Positions 46,795 through 55,626 are shown, numbered from the stretch's first letter. The stretch is DNA of 64,000 bases from Bradyrhizobium sp. CB82 (GCF_029714405.1 NZ_CP121650.1:3415001-3479000); one strand, 5' to 3'. The notes: a model not told the origin generated them from the letters alone. Numbers and translations are program-made.

Positions 46795-47592
46795 TCAGGC
46801 CGGGACGCGCCCGCCGAAGAATGGCGTCAGCGCAGGGCCGAGCCCATGCGCACGGCGGGACGTAAAGATCATTTCCGCACCAGTCGGCGCAATCTGCGCG
46901 GAGCGCGGGCCGAGCAGGTCCGAGACGCGGCGCGCGATCGCGGGTGCCGGGTCGATCCAGTCCACCGGCCAAGGCGCAAGCTTGGTCAGCCGGTCGAGCA
47001 GCAGCGGATAGTGCGTGCAGGCGAGCACGATCGTGTCGGTGCGCGCGGTCGCGTCGCCGGCATTGCCGACGAAGCAGGGTTTCAACTCGGCCAGGATATC
47101 GCCGTCGCTGACTGCATTGCCGCCGAGCGCAGCCTCCGCGAGCGAGGCGAGTTCGGGCGAGCCGACCAACGTCACCTCGCAGCCTTGTGCGAAATCACGG
47201 ATCAAGGCGCGCGTGTATTCGCGCTTCACGGTGCCCTTGGTGCCGAGCACAGAGACGCGCCGCGTCTTCGATTGCGCGCAGGCCGGCTTGATCGCCGGCA
47301 CCGTGCCAACGAAGCGCACGGAATAGGCCTCGCGCAAATGCGACAGCACCAGCGTGGAGGCGGTGTTGCAGGCGATGACGACGAGATCGGGATCGTGCGT
47401 ATCGATCAGCTCGCCCATCAGAGGCACCACGCGGGCGATGATCTCGTCCTCGCTGTGATGGCCGTAGGGAAAGAAGGCGTCGTCGGCGACGTAGACGTAA
47501 TGTGCGTCGGGACGCGCCGCGACGACCTCGCGCAGCACGGTAAGCCCGCCAAGGCCGGAATCGAACACCAATATCGTCGGGGACTCTGCCAC
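46795..47592 (-). CDS. murI: Glutamate racemase
   Basis: A 265-residue cofactor-independent racemase supplying D-glutamate for peptidoglycan. Both catalytic cysteines are seen: the first in DLVVIACNTASTLVLSHL and the second in DTIVLACTHYPLLLDRL. The N-terminal FDSGLGGLTVLREV and DDAFFPYGHHSEDEI segments are canonical. The start at 47592 (MAESPTILVF) is typical. It is divergent from the cytochrome b561 gene. Confidence 0.96.
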   Translation of the reverse strand: MAESPTILVFDSGLGGLTVLREVVAARPDAHYVYVADDAFFPYGHHSEDEIIARVVPLMGELIDTHDPDLVVIACNTASTLVLSHLREAYSVRFVGTVPAIKPACAQSKTRRVSVLGTKGTVKREYTRALIRDFAQGCEVTLVGSPELASLAEAALGGNAVSDGDILAELKPCFVGNAGDATARTDTIVLACTHYPLLLDRLTKLAPWPVDWIDPAPAIARRVSDLLGPRSAQIAPTGAEMIFTSRRAHGLGPALTPFFGGRVPA

Positions 47593-47664
47593 TTGGTTAC
47601 CCTAGCCCTGCGATGGTTACCAATCGGTTTTTGGGGCCCTTTTGCGGCGGAAGCCGGCGGAACA

Positions 47665-47686
47665 CGATTTTGAACGATTCAAATCG
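47665..47686. promoter_or_regulatory. Palindrome resembling an Irr/iron-control element
   Basis: CGATTTTGAACGATTCAAATCG contains a perfect TTTGAA-CGA-TTCAAA palindrome. It resembles the rhizobial iron control element (TTTAGAA-N3-TTCTAAA) at most positions and lies 82 bp upstream of a cytochrome b561 start. The protein bound is inferred. Confidence 0.35.
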
Positions 47687-47767
47687 CCTCGATCACGCTC
47701 GCTCGCTATCAGATCGCGGCATGCTGCGCCGCACTTGGGGACATCCGCAAAATTCGGGGGAGCCGAC

Positions 47768-48325
47768 ATGATCAGGAACACGCCCGCCGGCTGGGGCAGT
47801 ATCTCCCGCGGGTTTCACTGGATCCTCGCGGCGGCGACCATCGGGATGATCGGCTTCGGCTGGTGGGTCAACCACGTGCCGGCCAGGCCCGACCGCTTCT
47901 TCTACCGCTCGATCCACGCCGATATCGGCTATGTGGTCCTGCTGCTCACGATCCTTCGCCTGCTCTGGCGTGTCGGCAACCTGACGCCGGCGCTGCCGGA
48001 CGACAGCCGTCCCTGGCAGAAGATCGCCGCACGCATCAGCCACGCCGCGCTCTATCTCATCACGATCATGGTCGCGATGCTCGGCTGGGCCCATTCCGGC
48101 GCGCATGCGCCCGATTACTCCAGCTTCTTCGGCCTGTTTCACGTGCCGCAATTCACCTCTCCCGACCGCGAGGCAGCGCGCGCCTATGAAGATCGCCACA
48201 TCCTCTTTGCCTACGTGTTGCTGGCGCTGATCGTGGTTCACATCGCAGCCGCCGCCTGGCACCACTACATCCGCCGCGACCGCGTCGCGGTACGGATGCT
48301 GACGGAGGAAGCGAAGGCGGGATAA
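47768..48325 (+). CDS. Cytochrome b561 family protein
   Basis: A 185-residue di-haem membrane cytochrome. Four helices are visible. Haem-ligand-type histidines lie in GSISRGFHWILAAATIGMIG, DRFFYRSIHADIGYVVLLLT, ARISHAALYLITIMVAML and LLALIVVHIAAAAWHHYIRR. Such proteins pass electrons between the quinone pool and periplasmic acceptors. The start at 47768 has GGGGGAGCCGAC before it; the frame's extension to 47642 is not coding. A palindrome in the promoter region suggests metal or iron control. Confidence 0.92.
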   Translation: MIRNTPAGWGSISRGFHWILAAATIGMIGFGWWVNHVPARPDRFFYRSIHADIGYVVLLLTILRLLWRVGNLTPALPDDSRPWQKIAARISHAALYLITIMVAMLGWAHSGAHAPDYSSFFGLFHVPQFTSPDREAARAYEDRHILFAYVLLALIVVHIAAAAWHHYIRRDRVAVRMLTEEAKAG

Positions 48326-48445
48326 GCGTGCCGCAATGACGGAGAGTGGGCAGCGCCATCGCTCTTTTGGGGCGAGCGCTTTGACGGCATTTCAAATGGG
48401 TTGCCCGACGCGTCGGTTGGATCCTCGCGCGAACGGCTGACTGCT

Positions 48446-49252
48446 CTACGCGATCCGGTTCGTGGTCGCCGCGCGTTCCGCCTTGAGCTGCTCCTGCAAG
48501 CGCGAGATGTTTTCGAGCAGGCGCTGGCTGGCGAGGACGAGAAAGTAGTAGCCGAATTGCGGATCCTGGAAGTAGATCTCGAGCAACCGTTCATAGGTGA
48601 TGGTCAGCACCTGGCCGTCCTCGATGCACTCCACCGTTCCGGTCCGCTGGTTGTTCGGTGTCAGGAAGCCGAGCTCCCCCATCAGGCGGCCAGGCGGGAT
48701 CTCGATGTTGATCTCCTTGACCAGAAATTTGCCGGTCACCGTCAGGAACATCTCGTTGGCGGGGTCGTGTATTTTGAAGAGTGTGTCACCACGGCGGTAT
48801 TTGCGCTCGGTCATGAAGGGTTTGAGCCATTCCATCGACATGTCGCCTTGCGTCGCGTGGCGCGCCTTCTTGACGAGCTTGAGCATCTGGCGGAGGCGAA
48901 CGCCGTTGATCGGGACCAAGAGAAGATAGAGCAGAAAGGTCGAGGTGTTGCCGGACAGCAACCCATAGACGGCGAACAACGCGCAGCCGATCATGTTGGC
49001 AACCCGCAGCGGCACCATCGTCTGCATCAGAAGCGTCGCGACGAAGAAGATCGCGCCGACGACTGCGAACAGATTGGCCAGCGTGATGTTGGCCAGGAAG
49101 ATTTCCAGGAGCCGGTTGAACAGGGCATCGTAGGTGATGTTGTTGGGGTCGAGGCCCATCTGCATCAGGATCTTCGCGACCCTGAAATTGTCCGCAGCCG
49201 TATCGAGAATACGGTTCAAAATCGACGAGATATCTGCGCTGGACGCCATCAT
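48446..49252 (-). CDS. Membrane protein with cyclic-nucleotide-binding domain (Popeye-like)
   Basis: A 268-residue protein with three hydrophobic helices (residues ~45-125: LEIFLANITLANLFAVVGAI, ANMIGCALFAVYGLLSG, STFLLYLLLVPING) followed by a cNMP-binding domain (~150-250). That domain shows YRRGDTLFKIHDPANEMFLT and MGELGFLTPNNQRTGTVECI, where the usual RxA cassette is altered. Three helices plus a divergent cNMP domain is the layout of Popeye proteins. It is expected to be an inner-membrane cNMP sensor of unknown output. The start is ATG 49252 or 49249. Confidence 0.8.
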   Translation of the reverse strand: MMASSADISSILNRILDTAADNFRVAKILMQMGLDPNNITYDALFNRLLEIFLANITLANLFAVVGAIFFVATLLMQTMVPLRVANMIGCALFAVYGLLSGNTSTFLLYLLLVPINGVRLRQMLKLVKKARHATQGDMSMEWLKPFMTERKYRRGDTLFKIHDPANEMFLTVTGKFLVKEINIEIPPGRLMGELGFLTPNNQRTGTVECIEDGQVLTITYERLLEIYFQDPQFGYYFLVLASQRLLENISRLQEQLKAERAATTNRIA

Positions 49253-49481
49253 GTTTCCCCACGCCTCAAGCCGTCGGTGCTTCCGGATACGGATAATCGA
49301 AACCGATAACGATCGTTTGAGTAAGATGACCTGCGGATTCGATGCAAGCGGCCAATTCTAGCCCGCGCGGCGGTTTCGGCAATTGTCCACTCGTCGGGAC
49401 CGAAAATCCGGTCTGGCCGGGTGGGGGGAACGGACCCCATTCGACGCCGTTAGCACCGAAAGCAATGTCCGGTGAGCCGTC

Positions 49482-49697
49482 ATGTCCGATTCTTGCGACT
49501 ATTTTCGTGAGCACGCGATCGTGGCCACCCGAAAGGCGCGCGCCTTGCCGGCGGGTCCGGCAAAGCGCAAGCAGCGAACCGTCGCGCGCGTCTATCATCT
49601 CTTGTCCAGGGAGGCGGCGTTCGCGCCCAATATCCATCATCTGGATGAGTTTCGCGCGGCGCAGCGCCTGGAGCGGCAGATCACGGGCACCGGTTGA
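49482..49697 (+). CDS. Small conserved-type hypothetical protein (71 aa)
   Basis: MSDSCDYFREHAIVATRKAR, then RKQRTVARVYHLLSREAAFA and HHLDEFRAAQRLERQITGTG. It is a helical, basic soluble protein whose pattern (CDYFRE...A..VYH.L..EAAFAP) is familiar from Bradyrhizobium hypothetical proteins. The binding site is weak. The following DUF2934 frame overlaps its end, suggesting the two belong together. Function unknown. The 229 bp before it (49253-49481) hold no gene I can support. Confidence 0.6.
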   Translation: MSDSCDYFREHAIVATRKARALPAGPAKRKQRTVARVYHLLSREAAFAPNIHHLDEFRAAQRLERQITGTG

Positions 49698-49902
49698 CCG
49701 CCGGGAGACTTGTGATGGCTTCCCGACCGACGAGCAGATTCGCGTACGTGCCCACCAGCTCTGGGAAGAAGCCGGCGGCCACGCCGACGCATTCCGGCAC
49801 GGTGCCGAGCGCGCGCTCGCCGAGGTCGACGACGGTCCGCAGGAAATTGACCAAGCCGACGCCCACCAACCAGCCTGGCTGAGCCGGCGCAGCAGCCTTT
49901 GA
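49645..49902 (+). CDS. DUF2934 protein, start disrupted or overlapping
   Basis: The frame clearly encodes a DUF2934 domain: PTDEQIRVRAHQLWEEAGGH then ADAFRHGAERALAEVDD. The only in-frame ATG (49645) lies inside the previous gene and adds an odd arginine-rich leader. A better start, GTGATG at 49712-49717 with GGGAG upstream, is one base out of frame (MASRPT then DEQIRV). A single-base indel within the first few codons would explain this. It may be a recent frameshift, an overlapping gene, or a sequence error. DUF2934 proteins are small, soluble and uncharacterised. Confidence 0.5.
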   Translation: MSFARRSAWSGRSRAPVDRRETCDGFPTDEQIRVRAHQLWEEAGGHADAFRHGAERALAEVDDGPQEIDQADAHQPAWLSRRSSL

Positions 49903-50055
49903 CGACGTGGAGCGGTCGTCGGCGCCGTCTGCTGCAATAGTGTGCAAGGTTCGATGACAGCCTGACGAAACGAACGGCAAATTTGCAGTCTGGAAATCCG
50001 CGCCTCGACCGTTATGCTCGTTGCGCGGCCGGCTCCGCGCCGCGGGGGGAATGGC

Positions 50056-51177
50056 ATGCGCACAACATCGGTCGGCGTCGTTCGCATTGCCACCAAAGGG
50101 CCGGGCGATGTGGCGGGCCTTTTGGGGATGATCGAGCAGGGCGAGATCGATCCGCAGGCGATCCTCGCGATCCTGGGCAAGACCGAGGGTAATGGCGGCG
50201 TCAACGACTTCACGCGCGAGTACGCCGTGGCCGCACTCTGCATGGCGCTGGCGCCGCATGTCGGGCTCGAGCCTCATCAGGTCGAGCAGCGCATCGCGTT
50301 CGTGATGTCCGGCGGCACCGAAGGCGTGCTCAGCCCGCACATCACCGTTTTCACGCGCCAAAGCATCGCGATGGCGCCGGCTGGCCTTGCGGGAAAGCGG
50401 CTCAGCATCGGTATGGCACAGACCCGTGATTTTTTGCCCGAGGAGCTCGGTCGCAGCGCGCAGATCGAGCAAACTGCGAAAGCGGTGGTATCAGCCATGG
50501 CGGATGCCGGCATCACCGAACCGACGGATGTGCATTTCGTGCAGATCAAATGCCCGCTGCTGACCAGCGACCGTGTCGAGGCGGCCTCAGCGCGCGGCAA
50601 CACAACCGTGACAACAAGCGCCTACAGCTCGATGGCCTATTCGCGCGGCGCCTCCGCGCTTGGCGTCGCGGTGGCGCTCGGCGAGATCGAGGGCGTGATC
50701 CGCGACGAGGACGTGCTGCGGCGGTTCGATCTGTTCTCAAGCGTCGCCTCGACGTCGGCTGGGATCGAACTGATGCACAACGTCGTCATCGTGCTTGGCA
50801 ACTCGGTAACTTCGGCGAGCCCGTTCGAGATCGGTCATGCCGTCATGCGCGATGCTATCGACGCGGCTGCCGTGATCGAGGCGCTCGCAAGCGTGGGGCT
50901 AAAGGGCGGATCGACGGCGGAAGCGGGCCGCGAGCTCGTCAACATCTTCGCCAAGGCGGAGGCCTCGCCGAACGGCAGCGTCCGCGGCTTTCGTCACACG
51001 ATGCTGGAGGATACCGATATCAGCGCGACACGGCATGCCCGCGCTGCCGCTGGCGGCCTGATCGGCGGGCTTGCTGGAACCGGCGCCGTCTACGTCTCCG
51101 GCGGGGCCGAGCATCAGGGGCCTCCGGGCGGCGGCCCCGTTGCCGCCATCGTGCGGATCGCCGATGATTCCGATTGA
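50056..51177 (+). CDS. Cyanuric acid amidohydrolase/barbiturase-family enzyme
   Basis: A 373-residue ring-opening amidohydrolase of the AtzD/TrzD/barbiturase family. The three-fold repeated architecture is seen through its serine-lysine segments: IAFVMSGGTEGVLSPHITVF, HFVQIKCPLLTS, then SSMAYSRGASALGVAVALGE, and the C-terminal HTMLEDTDISATRHARAAAG. These enzymes open the ring of cyanuric acid (to carboxybiuret) or barbiturate (to ureidomalonate). Which of the two applies cannot be settled by eye. The start at 50056 follows GGGGGAATGGC. No biuret or allophanate hydrolase gene is adjacent. Confidence 0.9.
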   Translation: MRTTSVGVVRIATKGPGDVAGLLGMIEQGEIDPQAILAILGKTEGNGGVNDFTREYAVAALCMALAPHVGLEPHQVEQRIAFVMSGGTEGVLSPHITVFTRQSIAMAPAGLAGKRLSIGMAQTRDFLPEELGRSAQIEQTAKAVVSAMADAGITEPTDVHFVQIKCPLLTSDRVEAASARGNTTVTTSAYSSMAYSRGASALGVAVALGEIEGVIRDEDVLRRFDLFSSVASTSAGIELMHNVVIVLGNSVTSASPFEIGHAVMRDAIDAAAVIEALASVGLKGGSTAEAGRELVNIFAKAEASPNGSVRGFRHTMLEDTDISATRHARAAAGGLIGGLAGTGAVYVSGGAEHQGPPGGGPVAAIVRIADDSD

Positions 51178-51245
51178 GCGCAGCGGAGGGAGTATCCCCG
51201 CGCTCATCGGTGTTCGGCCGGCTGACGGCGGCCAATGTAACGCGT

Positions 51246-51551
51246 TCACTTCGCGGCGCTGTTCACGCTACGATGCTGGATCGACACGGGAGCCGAAGTG
51301 AGCGTCGGCCCGGAGGCGCTTACGAGATCACTGCGCAGTGATGGCGAAGCCGCGTGAAGGGCGAAGATAATGGCAATCTGGGTCCGGTTCTGAAGGCGGT
51401 ATTTGCGCATGATGTTGCCGATATGCGCGCGAACCGTATTTTCGGAGATCTTGAGCTCGTAGGCGATGTTCTTGTTCTGCATGCCGCGGGCAATCAGCAT
51501 CATGAGCTCGCGCTCACGCGGCGTCGGTGTAATCGGTACGCTTGTAGTCAT
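51246..51551 (-). CDS. Orphan LuxR/GerE-type HTH regulator (101 aa)
   Basis: A short protein made only of a LuxR-type DNA-binding domain: ITPTPRERELMMLIARGMQN, KNIAYELKISENTVRAHIGN, IMRKYRLQNRTQIAIIFALH. There is no receiver or ligand domain, as in stand-alone GerE-like regulators. GGAGGAGTTGGTC before the ATG at 51551 fixes the start. It lies 48 bp after the MacB-like permease gene on the same strand and is probably the last gene of that operon. Confidence 0.88.
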   Translation of the reverse strand: MTTSVPITPTPRERELMMLIARGMQNKNIAYELKISENTVRAHIGNIMRKYRLQNRTQIAIIFALHAASPSLRSDLVSASGPTLTSAPVSIQHRSVNSAAK

Positions 51552-51599
51552 GACCAACTCCTCCCTGGCCTGAAGGTTCATTCGATCGCCCCAGCATTC

Positions 51600-52823
51600 T
51601 CACTCCACCTTGAGCGCTTCGATCGGACTGAGCTTGGAAGCCATGTGGGCGGGATAGAACCCGAAGATCACACCGGTCATGGCTGAAAATCCAACGGCAA
51701 GGCCAATCGACCGCATGTCGATCGCAGTGATCCAGCCGGCCAATCGCGCCACCGTCATCGACAGCGTGATGCCGCCGACGACACCGATGGCGCCACCAAG
51801 AAGACAAAGGACGAGAGCTTCACAAAGAAATTGCAAACGAATATCGCGCATCCGGCCACCGAGGGCGCGGCGAATTCCGATCTCTCGGGTACGTTCAGTG
51901 ACGGAAACGATCATCACGTTCATGATGCTGATGCCGCCGACGAGGAGCGAGACCGAGGCGATCGCGAACAGCAGCAGCGCCACGGTGCGGATGGCGCCCT
52001 GTTGCGCCTCCATGGCGGCCGCGGGATCCTGCACCTTGAAATCGTCGGCCTGGCCGGCGGGAATCCTGTGTCGTTGCCGCAGCAGGCCTTCGATCTCGCT
52101 GATCGCGCCCGCCATCTGAGTATCGGAGGCGACCTTGACGAGGATATAGGCGATGGCGTCCCGGTTGATACCGCTTGCGCTGCCGAGAAAGCGCAGCTTG
52201 GCCGTGGTCAGTGGGACGAAGGCGACATCGTCCTGCGAGGGCCCCTTGCGATCGAGCACGCCGATGACTTCGAGCGGGACCTGCATGATCCGGACTTGCG
52301 CGCCGATCGGATCGTCGCCCAGCGCGAACAACTCTTTGGCGGCGGCACTGCCGAGAATGACAACCTTCGCGGCGCTCGCTTCCTCGGCCGTGGAGAAGTA
52401 TCGACCGGACGACAATTGCCAGTCGCGCACCATGAAGTGCGATGTGGTCGTGCCGTTGATCGTGGTGTTCCAGTTCTTGCTTTCCCGGATGACTTGCGCT
52501 GTGCCCGAGACCGAACCTGCCGCGGTCTGGATCTCCGGAATCTGATCGAGGATCGCCTGCACGTCGCCCTCGGTCATCGTCAGCTTGGTGCCGGCCTTCA
52601 TGCGAACGGCACCCTGCTGGACCGCGCCCGGCATGATCATCAGCACGTTGGAGCCGATCGAACGGATCTGTTCCTCGACGCGAAGTTGTGCGCCCTTGCC
52701 GATGGCGAAGACGGTGACGATCGAGGCCACGCCGATCACGATGCCCAGGATGGTCAGGATGCTGCGCAGCGGGTTCAAGCGCAGCGCATGAAGGGCGGTC
52801 TGAAGGGCCTGATATGCCGTCAT
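51600..52823 (-). CDS. MacB-like ABC transporter permease
   Basis: A 407-residue MacB/FtsX-type permease. One N-terminal helix (LNPLRSILTILGIVIGVASI) is followed by a large periplasmic domain (residues ~50-275). Three C-terminal helices end the protein (VALLLFAIASVSLLVGGISI, MNVMIVSVTERTREIGIRRA coupling motif, LCLLGGAIGVVGGITLSM), with the tail ALKVE typical. Unlike E. coli MacB the ATPase is separate. It overlaps the ATPase gene by four bases and forms a tripartite exporter with the adaptor. Confidence 0.92.
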   Translation of the reverse strand: MTAYQALQTALHALRLNPLRSILTILGIVIGVASIVTVFAIGKGAQLRVEEQIRSIGSNVLMIMPGAVQQGAVRMKAGTKLTMTEGDVQAILDQIPEIQTAAGSVSGTAQVIRESKNWNTTINGTTTSHFMVRDWQLSSGRYFSTAEEASAAKVVILGSAAAKELFALGDDPIGAQVRIMQVPLEVIGVLDRKGPSQDDVAFVPLTTAKLRFLGSASGINRDAIAYILVKVASDTQMAGAISEIEGLLRQRHRIPAGQADDFKVQDPAAAMEAQQGAIRTVALLLFAIASVSLLVGGISIMNVMIVSVTERTREIGIRRALGGRMRDIRLQFLCEALVLCLLGGAIGVVGGITLSMTVARLAGWITAIDMRSIGLAVGFSAMTGVIFGFYPAHMASKLSPIEALKVE

Positions 52824-53542
52824 GATGCCCAGACCTTTTTCGGCATTGGATCACGTATCTCATCCGCGACGACCTCGCCGTCATGCAGGCGGATGGTTCG
52901 TTCGCAGCGCGCGGCCACGCTGGAATCGTGCGTGATCATCACGATGGTCTGGCCGCCGTCGTGGAGAGCGTCGAACAGGGCCAGAATCTCGGCGCCGGTC
53001 CGGCTGTCCAGCGCGCCGGTCGGCTCGTCCGCGAGCAAGATCGCAGGCGATGCGACGAGGGCCCGCGCGATCGCGATACGCTGCTGCTCGCCGCCGGAGA
53101 GCTGTCGCGGAAAATGCCGCGCCCGGTGCAGCATGCCGACCGCCTCAAGGCACTGTTCGGCACGCAGCATCCGCTGCTTGTGGCGGATGCCGCCATAAAC
53201 GAGCGGCAGCGCCACGTTCTCGAGCGCATTGTGGCGCGCGAGCAGATTGTAGGATTGGAACACGAAGCCGATGCTGTGCGCGCGCAATTCGGACCTGCGG
53301 TCATCAGGCAGGTCGGCGACGTCGCCGCCTTCCAGGAGGATCTCGCCCTCGCTCGGACGATCGAGTAGTCCGATCATGTTCATCAGGGTCGATTTCCCTG
53401 ACCCCGAAGGGCCCATGATGGCAAGGCTTTCGCCGCGCCGGATGTCGAAGCTGACGTCGCGCACCGCGGTCACCGCGACACCGTCGGTCCGGTAGGTGCG
53501 ACAGACCGATCTGAGGCTGACGAGTGCGGGGAGGGCTGTCAT
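52820..53542 (-). CDS. MacB-like ABC transporter ATP-binding protein
   Basis: A 240-residue ATPase of the LolD/MacB type. Motifs present: Walker A GPSGSGKST, Q-loop FVFQSYNLLARHNALENVAL, signature QLSGGEQQRIAIARAL, Walker B ILLADEPTGALD and the H-loop VMITHDSS. The start at 53542 overlaps the adaptor stop by four bases (ATGA), showing translational coupling. It powers export by the MacA/MacB-like system; the substrate is unknown. Confidence 0.95.
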   Translation of the reverse strand: MTALPALVSLRSVCRTYRTDGVAVTAVRDVSFDIRRGESLAIMGPSGSGKSTLMNMIGLLDRPSEGEILLEGGDVADLPDDRRSELRAHSIGFVFQSYNLLARHNALENVALPLVYGGIRHKQRMLRAEQCLEAVGMLHRARHFPRQLSGGEQQRIAIARALVASPAILLADEPTGALDSRTGAEILALFDALHDGGQTIVMITHDSSVAARCERTIRLHDGEVVADEIRDPMPKKVWAS

Positions 53543-54969
53543 GACCCGAACCTTATTCCAAGCAGTTCCATGCCCGCGGGCCGGATCGCCTGACCGACCG
53601 CCACCTGGCTGCCTTCGGTCAGGTCGCCGCTTTTGAGCGCGACCTGTTCGGCGCCGTCGGTGCCGACCGTGACAGCGATGCGCTTGAGTGAGCCCGTAGA
53701 CGTGCGCAGCCATACGCCGTCCCGGCTTTGGGTTGTGGACGGCTGCGTGCCGCTCGGCTGGAAGCGGAGCGCCGCGACCGGCACCTTCAGAACGTCGTCC
53801 TGGCGGTCGATCACGATCTTGACGAGCGCGGTCATGCCGGGAAGCAGCGCGCCGTCGAGATTGGAGGTCGACAGCACGACGGTATAGGTGACCACATTTT
53901 GCTGCGTCTTGGGCGCCTTGCGGACCTGCCGCACGACTGCCTCGAAGCGGCGGTCCGGATAGGAATCGACCGTGAAGTGCGCGCGCTGGCCGGCGGCGAT
54001 GCGTCCGATATCTGCCTCGTCGACCTGGGCGTGGATCTCCATGTCCTCGAGCCGGTGCGCCACCAGGAAGGCAGTTCGCGCCTCAAGACCGACCGCGAGC
54101 GTCTGTCCCTCGTTGATGAACCGGCCGACGACCACACCGTCAATCGGAGAGCGGATGATGGTGCGGTCGAGATCGGCCTCGGCGGCGCGGAGAATGGCCT
54201 CCTTCTCCGGCACGGCTGTCCTCGCCTGCTGGAGCTCGGCCTCGATCCGGCGCACGTCGGCGGTGGCACCTTCGACGGCGTAGGCGTTCAGGGTCACGAG
54301 AACCTCCGCCTCGCGCTCCTGTGCGAGGCGCGCGGTGAAATCGGTCTGCGCGTCCTCGACCGTCGTGGTCGCTACCACGTTCTGCGACTGTAACGCCAGT
54401 TTGCGCTGGAGCGTCCGCTGCGCCGAAGCCTTGACCGCCTGGGCGCTGTCCAGTTTGGCCGCCAGCACCGCCCTTGTGCCCTTCGCATTCTCAAGGTCGA
54501 TCTTGCCGCGGTCGAGCTTGGCTTGCTCCAGCTCGACATTGGCGCGCGCCATCTCGACCGCCGCCTTGGCTTCGTCGACCTTGGCCGCAAAGCTCCGCGG
54601 GTCGATCTGTGCCAGCGGCTGGTCCTTCCGCACATTGTCGTTGAAGTCGACGTGGACCTTCGAGATCTGCCCCGACAGTTGCGATCCCACTTCGATCGTC
54701 TTCACGGGCTGAAGCGCGCCGGTGACCGTGATCGTCTGTTCGATGCTGCCGCGCTGGATCGAGGCATAGCGGAACATCGGCGGGTCGGAGCCGATGGTCG
54801 GAGCTTCCTGCACGGCGGGCAGGATGGTCTGCGTGGTTGCGCGATAAGCGTGTCCGGCTCGGTTCGCGATCCACGTGGCCGAAGAGCGCATACCGGCGGG
54901 ATCAATGGCAAAACCCGCCGAAAATGCGGAAACGCCACCCAGCGCAATGAGGATCGGCACAAAACGCAT
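53539..54969 (-). CDS. MacA-like periplasmic adaptor (HlyD/RND family)
   Basis: A 476-residue membrane-fusion protein. It has an N-terminal anchor or signal (FVPILIALGGVSAFSAGFAI), then the lipoyl-half motif TVTGALQPVKTIEVGSQLSG, a long coiled-coil hairpin (residues ~125-245, rich in Ala/Glu/Lys), the second half TIIRSPIDGVVVGRFINEGQ, and beta-barrel segments (HAQVDEADIGRIAAGQRAHF). It should link the MacB-like pump to an outer-membrane channel. It is first in the operon and divergent from the response regulator and curlin cluster. Confidence 0.93.
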   Translation of the reverse strand: MRFVPILIALGGVSAFSAGFAIDPAGMRSSATWIANRAGHAYRATTQTILPAVQEAPTIGSDPPMFRYASIQRGSIEQTITVTGALQPVKTIEVGSQLSGQISKVHVDFNDNVRKDQPLAQIDPRSFAAKVDEAKAAVEMARANVELEQAKLDRGKIDLENAKGTRAVLAAKLDSAQAVKASAQRTLQRKLALQSQNVVATTTVEDAQTDFTARLAQEREAEVLVTLNAYAVEGATADVRRIEAELQQARTAVPEKEAILRAAEADLDRTIIRSPIDGVVVGRFINEGQTLAVGLEARTAFLVAHRLEDMEIHAQVDEADIGRIAAGQRAHFTVDSYPDRRFEAVVRQVRKAPKTQQNVVTYTVVLSTSNLDGALLPGMTALVKIVIDRQDDVLKVPVAALRFQPSGTQPSTTQSRDGVWLRTSTGSLKRIAVTVGTDGAEQVALKSGDLTEGSQVAVGQAIRPAGMELLGIRFGS

Positions 54970-55626
54970 ATTGAAACCCCGGCCTTATCAAAAAAGAAGA
55001 CCGTCATGCACAATTTCGCGCACAGGTAGTAATTTCCGTGCTCTCGCTTGACGGTCAAGCAATATGTCGCCGGTGTTAGGTCTCTGGACGTGTGCGCTCC
55101 CTGAAACAAACGTCAAGTTGTGAGTCGCCGAACCGCCACTTTTAGGATGGTGCATATACTCCGGGACTCGATCCGGACTCGGAATCGATCTTTCTCAATC
55201 ACTAATTGCAAGATGTGTTATGGTGTGGAGGGGTATGGGCCGGGCGGAGCATACTGATTTCTGTTCGTGGATGAGAGCGCGCCATGAGCACACGGGCGAC
55301 ACGGCAGCGGCTTCAGCACATTCGTCGCACGGAAGCCCGTGCTTCCGCATTCGGCGTGCTTTGTCATCTCTGCCGCGATAGTGCGATCTCGCTGACGATG
55401 AGAGATCTCCGTCAAATGCGGACCAGTGACGCGGTGCGCCGTTCGCCCGTGGGGGCGACGCTATCGATTTTCTTTTTGCCAAGAAGAAGCAAACGCAGGA
55501 AGTGTGAACTGGCCCGCAGATGTCACGACGCTGAATTAGTATGAATGTTTGATTGTATCGAGGAGCTGGGGCCCGTCGGTTCTCGCGAGATTACGACTCA
55601 ATTTTCAAATCTGGAGTCTCTGTGCC
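54970..55626. other. Divergent intergenic region between exporter operon and response regulator
   Basis: This 657-bp gap has lower G+C than its surroundings and must hold the promoters of both transcription units. A plus-strand frame at 55284-55544 is very Arg-rich, with no recognised domain and no binding site, so I do not call it. A short palindrome-like run (ACTCGATCCGGACTCGGAAT, from 55165) and A+T-rich stretches near 55195-55225 are candidate promoter elements. Confidence 0.4.

Noticed and set aside
49266..50243. 325-codon minus-strand frame between the cNMP protein and the amidohydrolase
   Set aside because: It is antisense to the small hypothetical, DUF2934 and amidohydrolase starts; Ser/Arg-rich with no domain.
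55284..55544. 86-codon plus-strand frame before the response regulator
   Set aside because: Very Arg-rich, no binding site, no family; more likely promoter-region sequence.
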